Source: Carnegiea gigantea (taxonomy: Eukaryota; Streptophyta; Magnoliopsida; Caryophyllales; Cactaceae). From it: DNA of 64,000 bases. The DNA is taken from the NCBI GenBank assembly GCA_029747015.1, contig JAKOGI010000024.1, positions 1,444,501 to 1,508,500 on the forward strand, in the 5' to 3' direction. Both the position numbers and the translations under genes were made by a program. Below the pieces are notes generated by a model. The model was not told the DNA's origin and searched no databases. It saw only the letters and a list, made by a program, of their open reading frames with translations. The first letter of the stretch is position 1, and the number at the start of each line of letters is the position of its first letter. Of the stretch, positions 57,997 through 64,000 are shown one piece after another.

Positions 57997-58522
57997 TGTT
58001 AGGAATTAGAGCAAACTAATAGCCGAAGCGTTAGGATGAACAATGATATTCAACAGTAAACAAACAACGATAACAAGAACAATAAAGAACACCAAGACTT
58101 ACATGGAAACCCAATGCAGGAAAAAAATCACGGACAGCAACGAGCACCAACAATCCACTGTATGAGGAAGTGAGTACAAAACAATCACAATCACAATGAG
58201 TGAGTTGATCAGGGAACAGGATTACAATAATCTCTTTCACAAATCTCTCTCTTTCTCTCTAGGGATTTCAATTGGTATTCAGTGTATGTGGAATGATCTG
58301 GAAGGTAGAAGGCCTGCCCTTTATAAAGGGGTAGGATGAAGGAAACTGCTGCAAACCCTAGCCGTCAGCCGCGAACCTTAGCCGCCTGCCGCTGCACTAC
58401 GTGGCACAGTCGTGCCATGGCGCATGGTGTGTCCATGCCAGTTAACTGGCCTGGGTGGCACGGCCGTGCCCCTAGGAATGGGGCCCCCATGCCACACTAC
58501 CTTTGGGGCACCCACTCTAACA
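57997..58522 (-). repeat. 5' LTR of the copia element
   Basis: This 526-bp direct repeat of 53294-53820 is visibly diverged (roughly one base in ten in the first 150). The CACGG/CGTGCC palindromic patch is at 58400-58495. Confidence 0.92.
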
Positions 58523-60312
58523 ATTTTGCTATTGATCATAGTGGAGTTTAGATTGGATCATGCTGGGGTTAGGGTTAATTCTCAATCATGCAAGCTTGAT
58601 GTTAAAGTGTTGGATTTCGATTGTTTTATCTTTGACTTGGTCATCTTCTAACTTATTGGTGTTTTTGATGATAATTTTGGTGATTTCAAATGAGTTAGAG
58701 TGAGTCTAAGTTGGCCATAAACTAGGGTTTTGGCAAGTAAAGTATGGTTTGGATTAAACTAGCTTTAAGCTTCGTTTATGTGTGTATTAGATTGAAAAAT
58801 GATCTTTATTGGATATAATTATGAAGTGAATTTGAGTGTGGTGATTTTTTATGAAGTTAGGATAGACCAAAGCTTGTTTACATGCTCTCAAGGAATGGTT
58901 AAGTTCAGAATTTGTGTAAAAAAGAGAGGGGAAAACCAAAATAGTGAGGGCTGAAATTTTTAGGAAAACAGGACAAAGTTTATGATTAAACTGGTAATGA
59001 TTGGCCCATTAGAAAATTATGCTTTGTGATGGGTAGATAATTCAGAGTGTTAGCTTTCAAATACCGTTTGAATCACCTTAATCCGAGATCTGTGGAAAAA
59101 GTTATGGTCGTTTTACCAAAACTGCGCAGAATGGACCAAAATTGACATACTTGTGTTCTAACCTCATTTTTGGAATTCTATTGTGTGGATCAAGCCATTT
59201 TGGGAATTCTATTGTGTGGATCAAGCTTGGTTTTCTAAATGAATGATTTTTAGGACTTCCTAAGCTTTATGTATTGGGGTTTTGAGTCCCCATCAGAGGT
59301 TAGATGATTAACTTATGAGTCAATCTTTCTAAACCTCTGTTATGCTTTTACTTTTCTTTTACTAAATTATTAGCTATGAAATAAATAATTTTGCTAACCG
59401 TATATTCCTAAAGCGATAATTTTGTACAGAATCAGGGTCTAATCTATCATTAATTCTACCTTTATGCATAATATTATTTAGTGAGCTTATATTTAAAAAT
59501 TTCGGGTACGTTTATTGCCTGTATCTTTAAAAATCAACACGTATTTATCAAAATTATAATGTTTTGGTAAGTACATCAACGAATCAATTTAATCAATGAT
59601 TTATCGCATAATTAGTGACCCCATCAGTTATCAGTTACAGGGCATAGTCCTTCAGTTACCCGCGCAGCTTCAGGCCAGGTCTTAATCGGCTTGGCAGGTT
59701 TACACCTATCTTCAGATGTAACAGTTACCAGGGGTTCACTATCAGATAATAATTAACAACGCAGTTTCATAATTATCTCATTCACTGTGTTTAATTAAAA
59801 AAATGAATTGCAATATGAGCCCAAGCAGTTTTTTTCCACATATGTTTAACAATACAGTAATGCATGTACTGAGCTTCGCCTCACAGTTCGAAATGTTTTC
59901 ATGTTTTGTTTTAGGAAAGTGTTCAGTGAATTGCCCTCAAACTGGCAGGATGGCTGAAGATGATAAGTGAGCTAGGAAGTCTATGTGGAATAGTGGTGTA
60001 TTATTGTTGAGATATTATAACACCGTATTGTGATATATTTTGGTATTGTGACAGCATATTGTATCAGAATTCTATATTTTGGTGTAATTCTTGAGACGTT
60101 TTGAATAGTTTTGATGTTAGAATAGTTTCTATATTTATCCAATAATCTGATGGGTTGTGATAGTGTGAATGCCTTTGATGGTAAACATGAATTATTATGG
60201 ATAAATTTATCATGTGCAAGCAAAACCTTGTCCTTGTTAGAGCCTAATCATTTGGGTTATCATTTCTAATTGAGGAAATTAATGAAAGAAATGCAAATAG
60301 TAATTTATGTAC
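58523..60312 (+). other. Right part of the LTR-like block after the copia insertion
   Basis: No gene is supported. The text is of the type seen in long Ty3 LTRs (GTTATGGTCGTTTTACC at about 59100; a CAGTTACAG-rich section at 59620-59740). The boundary with copy B is near 60312. Confidence 0.45.
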
Positions 60313-61579
60313 ATTTGGAGCATCACACAACTCTTCCAATAAAACAAACTACCATAGACTTGTTAAGATTCTCAATTCTCCACCACTAAAATACAATATG
60401 CAAAATAATAATCAAGAGAACTTTTTAGGGTTGTGATAGGGCTAAAAGTTAAGGGCAAGAGAGGGACAAATGATTTGGAAAATGAGGACCTAAAAGCCAA
60501 AACTAATGAGAAACCAACGCTTAAACCAATTGCAATAAGCACTCTTCCAGAATAAAATAAGAACACGCCCCACAAAAATGGACCATTTGAAATGAGTATA
60601 CAATGATACATCCATGCTAAACACTTTTGTCCACAACTCTTTTTGGAATTTTTTTTGAGATTTGTTCAAATTTTTTTTTTCATTTTTTTCAATGGAGACT
60701 TTTTTACATTTGTTTTTCCTTGTTTTTTTTTCCTTTTTTCCTTTTTTTCTTTTTTTATAAAGAAAATGAATAAATAGCATGTACAAAAAAAACAATGCAA
60801 CTCAATTTCCAAATGGTCACAATGATACATCCCACATATACCAAAATCAACCACCAAACTCATAAAATACCCAAATGCTACCCATCAAATAATGAAGTGT
60901 TGCCCTACTAATATTGGCTTAGAGGTAAAAAATGTGTTTAAGGCAAGAGTTAAAGTGAAGGGTTCACAACAAAAAGGTCAAGGCTCAAAAGGGGTAGCAA
61001 CGGGTAAAATAGTCAAATCCGGGTGATAATTTAGCTCTGTAGTTCACAAAACAAAAAAATGCCTCTATCATATTAAAATAATGCACATGCTAAATGTCAT
61101 TTCAAAGAGAACCAAAGCAAGTTCTAGAGTTGTAATCATGAAAGAGATGTACATGAAAGAAAAGTGTGAGACCAAAATTGATGAATTAGCCTATAAGGCA
61201 CAAAATCTCATGGGCTCACCTACCAAAATCAAGCTTGTTTAGAATTAATGGTAGGGGTTCGGATCGCATACAAACATCATACTAAAGGACTAAGTTCTAT
61301 CAACGCACACTATATCTATATACAACCTAATACTAAGGGTACAAGAGAACATACCCAATCAAAATAGCACATATATTTCCCAAAAATAAAACAAAAATCT
61401 TTTTGGATTGTTAAATTTTTCATCTTTTTCTTTTTTATTAAACAAAGTTTTCCCACGCCCACACCTAACTCTCACAATGTCGTCATTGGGAGTGAAAAGA
61501 CATATAAAAACCCAAAATAAGATTGTATATACAAAGGAAAACATGACTCAAAAAGAAGAAAAATGGAAAAACTCTAAAC
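60313..61579 (-). other. 3' untranslated region of copy B, right part
   Basis: No gene is supported. The section 60313-60500 is homologous to 3110-3300 (Athila-like 3' untranslated region) and 61440-61500 to copy A 44990-45050. It has a T-rich tract at 60645-60760. Confidence 0.6.
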
Positions 61580-63237
61580 TTAACAAGAAAATAATAAAAA
61601 TAGAACAAAGCAACAAATATATATAAAAAAAACAAAATAAAAAGAATAAAATAAAGAGGAACACGTATACCAAGTTAGGCGCAAAAGAACACCTAAGCTA
61701 TAGCCTCTTGAAATATGCTTAGATAGAGCCTTATGGAGCATCAACCACTCTATATCAAGCTGAAGTGTCCTACTTAAATCAAAATCCATTAGACCACGAA
61801 GTAGCTTATCAAACACAGAAGACCAACTCTCAATAACATAGCAATAGTGAAAAGCATAGAGTTGGAGCCAAAAAGAGTACATCCACCATGGCAATGAAGC
61901 ACAAGCAAGGGATCGCTTCAACTTGTCAAATTATTGAGCCCAATTAGAAACTGGATAAATATACTTAGAATGAACCAACATATAGGTCATTTGCCTAGGA
62001 ATTGTGTCATCATGAATGAGTGGTCTAGGCAAAATAGTGGGTCCAAAGTCCACAAGTCTTGTAAGTCCAACATGCATAAGAGTCTGATCTAAATCAAAAT
62101 TCTTATTGGCAATGTTCTCAAACTCAACAAATTTAGACTTGTAAGATTCAAAGAGGAGGGCAATAATGATGGAGTTAAAAAAGAAGGATTCATATTCAAC
62201 ACAAAAACCCTCATTAAGACCTTCCTTGATATCAAACCCACATGAAAAAGATTCATATTCCACAGAAAGAATAGCGCCATCTAATTCTAAAATAGTGGGC
62301 TCAACTTTCTCCTCACGTGACTCCGATAAATAAATAGCTTCTGACTCATCGATATCATGATGTTCAATGGCAAGAGTGATACTCATATCTAAGTCACCAG
62401 CAGTGTCAAATTGCTCACCCACCTTAAACTCACAAGAGTCGTTAAAAGGGGCAGGAGGGTTGTCATAAATTAAGACATCATCAACGACGTTCTTATGTGA
62501 GCTAGGTGCGGGTCCAAGGCTAGGGGATAGAGACAGAGGAGGGTCACTCTCTTGTTCTATGCTAGGTAAAGGCATAACATCATTCAAGTTAGGCCTAGCA
62601 AGATAAGACGGCTCAAAATCATCATAAAGACTAACTTTAGGTTTAGGAGATCCTAAACTAGAGTAAGGCTCACTATAATTCTCCCTACTATGATTAACAC
62701 ATTCAGAATATGCAACAATTCTCTCTTTCATAGTCTCTACCATTTTATCAGTCAATTCATTTATCTTCTTTTCAACACTTGCACATGTAGTATCCACATA
62801 AGCACGATATGGAGAAGTGTGAACATCATGGTCAAAAGACTGACAATAATTGCATAAAGCAGGAAGCGTGAAAGAGAAAGATGAATCATGTGAATCTATA
62901 AAGTAATCCTGTTGGTAAGGATTAGCATGAAAAGCAAACTCATCATGAGTAGGATTTTCCAAGGTCCATTTAGTTTGTTCAAATGCATAAGTGTCCCAAG
63001 CTAGTGTTTCAGAAAAATCCCATGCCTCGCCTTGAGTTCTAATTAATAATCCTAGTACACCTCTAGGGTAAATGGACTCGACATAATCTCAAGATGCAGA
63101 ATTCAAACCCATAGCGATGACCTTACAAATTTTCCATTTTTAAAAATTTTGATTCAATTGAGAAAAATAATCATTAAGTCTCGATAAATAAATCCAGAAA
63201 GGTTCATGCTCAAATTGTGGCAAATTGAAACGGGCAT
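61580..63237 (-). pseudogene. Gag-like protein of the gag-only family, copy B (nearly intact)
   Basis: The start is near 63237 (MPV...), with a one-base deletion relative to copy A within the next 12 bases and a stop near 63090. From 62962 an open stretch of 343 residues runs to 61931. It begins after the TQGEAWDFSETLAWDTYAFEQ capsid-like end and carries a zinc knuckle C-x2-C-x4-H-x4-S (CNYCQSFDHDVHTS, about 62864-62820; last Cys lost). Next are ASVEKKINELTDKMVETMKERIVAYSE, DDFEPSYLARPNLNDVMPLPS, an acidic 130-residue region, and VDFGPTILPRPLIHDDTIPRQM. One stop at 61936-61934 separates the C-terminal FDKLKRSLACASL / LLRGLMDFDLSRTLQLDIEWLMLHK block (61921-61700). Total would be about 500 residues. 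It is roughly two-thirds identical to copy A by eye. Confidence 0.75.
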
Positions 63238-64000
63238 TCTTGATTTTTTTTTCCAATTTTTTAAAGATTTTAAAGATTTCTCTTTTTTTGAGTTTGTTTT
63301 TTGGTTTTAAAGTAACGAAAATGTTTCTAGGACACTAATTACAAACTAATGACTAAAACAAAAATAAGACACTTAAATAGTAAACTAGCAAAACTAGAAC
63401 TATACTACCAAAAGAAAAGGACGACCAAAAAGATTTAAACATCAAGAAGTAACCCAACACAAAAAATAAAAAAGAAGCACACACACAAAGCATGCACACC
63501 ATTTCTTTTGATTTTTCTTTAAACACACACAAAACAGAAAAAATGAAAACCTAAAACAAGACAGAAAAATTAAAATTAAAAAATAGAAATTAAAACTCTT
63601 AAAATCAGAACTCTATAAACAGTAAAGTCAAGACAACAAGGGACATGAATATATTTTTGTTTCAAATTTTTTATGTCCCTAAACTGTGCAGAAAATTACA
63701 AACAGATTATTAGTTCTAAAATTCATAGAAAAATCCAAACAATCCCACGTGTTCCCGAATAATTCACACAAACTCTAAACATTATTCTTAATCCATGAAA
63801 AATATCAGAATAAAAAAATTTAGACCCAAAGTGCTCCAAAAAATTCAAACAGAATCCAAAATTCTTAGAAAACTGCACTGGAATGCTGTTCATATTCCAT
63901 TTCTACACAGAATTGAATTAGATTAGTACTATTTTTTTCAGTAGTAAAATAATCAAGCAAAAAATCAAAACTAAAATCACCAAACGCAAAAATTAAAATA
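63238..64000 (-). other. 5' untranslated leader of copy B
   Basis: The A-rich (plus strand) sequence has no supportable gene. By analogy with copy A the PBS should lie just past the right edge of the window. Confidence 0.55.

Larger units (their letters stand above)
53294..58522 (-). mobile_element. Ty1/copia retrotransposon (Tork/Tnt1-like), inactive
   Basis: The 5.2-kb minus-strand element is complete in structure: LTRs 53294-53820 and 57997-58522 and a perfect ATTTT target duplication (53289-53293 and 58523-58527). It has an initiator-Met PBS, a single gag-pol frame (gag, protease, integrase, RT, RNase H in copia order) and a PPT. Many stops are present, and catalytic residues of integrase, RT and RNase H are altered. 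The Tork/Tnt1 lineage is judged from LDSGxTYxMC, KxLGHMSKKE and CDHCVFGKQKRVSF style motifs. Confidence 0.93.
52518..60312 (+). mobile_element. LTR-like insertion inside copy B (probable long solo LTR)
   Basis: The block splits copy B and is flanked by ATTTG (52513-52517 and 60313-60317). Its left end reads (TG)TAATAGCCTAACCC followed by AT-rich TTTATTTA text, a style common to long Ty3 LTR starts. The right end is less clear: TTGGGTTATCA at about 60269 or TTATGTAC at 60312. No PBS, gag or pol of its own is visible. Its own sequence is 52518-53293 and 58523-60312, about 2.6 kb. It includes a CT-rich leader at 52985-53030. It is interrupted by the copia element at 53294-58522. The exact type is uncertain. 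Confidence 0.5.
36519..64000 (+). mobile_element. Host Ty3/gypsy element (Athila/Tat-like), 3' end outside window
   Basis: This plus-strand element reads: 5' LTR 36519-37708, tRNA-Asp type PBS, gag, protease, RT, RNase H, integrase (split), spacer, and the start of an ORF1-like gene (to 50673). Its own segments are 36519-42558 and 48918-50673. The blocks 42559-48917 and 50674 onward are inserted minus-strand elements. Its 3' LTR must lie past 64000. Stops, frameshifts and a lost RT catalytic residue show it is inactive. Confidence 0.8.
50674..64000 (-). mobile_element. Gag-only LTR retrotransposon, copy B (5' end outside window)
   Basis: This minus-strand member of the same family as copy A inserts into the ORF1-like gene of the host. 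Its own segments are 50674-52517 (3' LTR and 3' untranslated start) and 60313-64000 (rest of 3' untranslated region, gag-like gene, leader). They are separated by an insertion 52518-60312. The join CTCAATTTG / GAGCATCAC is colinear with the Athila-like 3' untranslated sequence at 3100-3130, which supports the reconstruction. The PBS and 5' LTR lie beyond the window. Confidence 0.75.

Noticed and set aside
42559..64000. An endogenous plant virus or env-bearing retrovirus
   Set aside because: No movement, coat or envelope features (signal peptide, fusion peptide, glycoprotein pattern) are visible. LTR, PBS and gag traits fit ordinary plant LTR elements.

Overview
The window is plant nuclear DNA, most likely from a flowering plant. 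Almost everything recognisable is a transposable element: Ty3/gypsy and Ty1/copia LTR retrotransposons, a plant LINE, a 5S-derived Cassandra LTR and long solo LTR-like blocks. I found no intact cellular gene, tRNA, rRNA or CRISPR array. Every coding region is broken by stops or frameshifts or has lost catalytic residues. This looks like an old, repeatedly invaded heterochromatic or intergenic region.

Layout. (1) 1-12350: a + strand Athila-like Ty3/gypsy element (integrase end, ATHILA ORF1-like gene, 3' LTR at 11231-12350) is split by a minus-strand relative (1894-10320). The intruder has gag, protease and the ORF1-like gene but no reverse transcriptase, RNase H or integrase. (2) 13640-30231: a plant LINE (ORF1 with DUF4283, ORF2 endonuclease and RT, zf-RVT end, poly(A)). 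It is opened first by a minus-strand pol-less LTR element (15523-19723) and then by an 8.1-kb block (21365-29463). That block contains a Cassandra LTR, itself split by a 4.3-kb LTR-like element with a perfect GTGGT target duplication. (3) 30232-36518: mostly unrecognised, with a decayed minus-strand ORF at 32890-34288. (4) 36519 to past the window end: a + strand Ty3/gypsy element (LTR, PBS, gag, protease, RT, RNase H, integrase, ORF1-like start). It is invaded twice by minus-strand members of one family that carry a gag-like gene but no visible pol (copy A 42559-48917; copy B from 50674 past the end). Copy B is interrupted by an LTR-like block (52518-60312), which in turn holds a Ty1/copia element (53294-58522). 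This gives four nested layers.

How the parts relate. The autonomous-type Ty3 elements encode, or once encoded, the full enzyme set. The RT-less Athila derivative and the gag-only family share a tRNA-Asp type primer site, and copy B also shares 3' untranslated sequence with the Athila derivative. They could therefore have been mobilised in trans by an Athila-type partner; this is inference. The best candidates for a little-described system are the gag-only family, the 176-bp host duplication flanking copy A, and the G-to-A style loss of four catalytic residues in the copia element. All calls come from reading the sequence; no database search was run.
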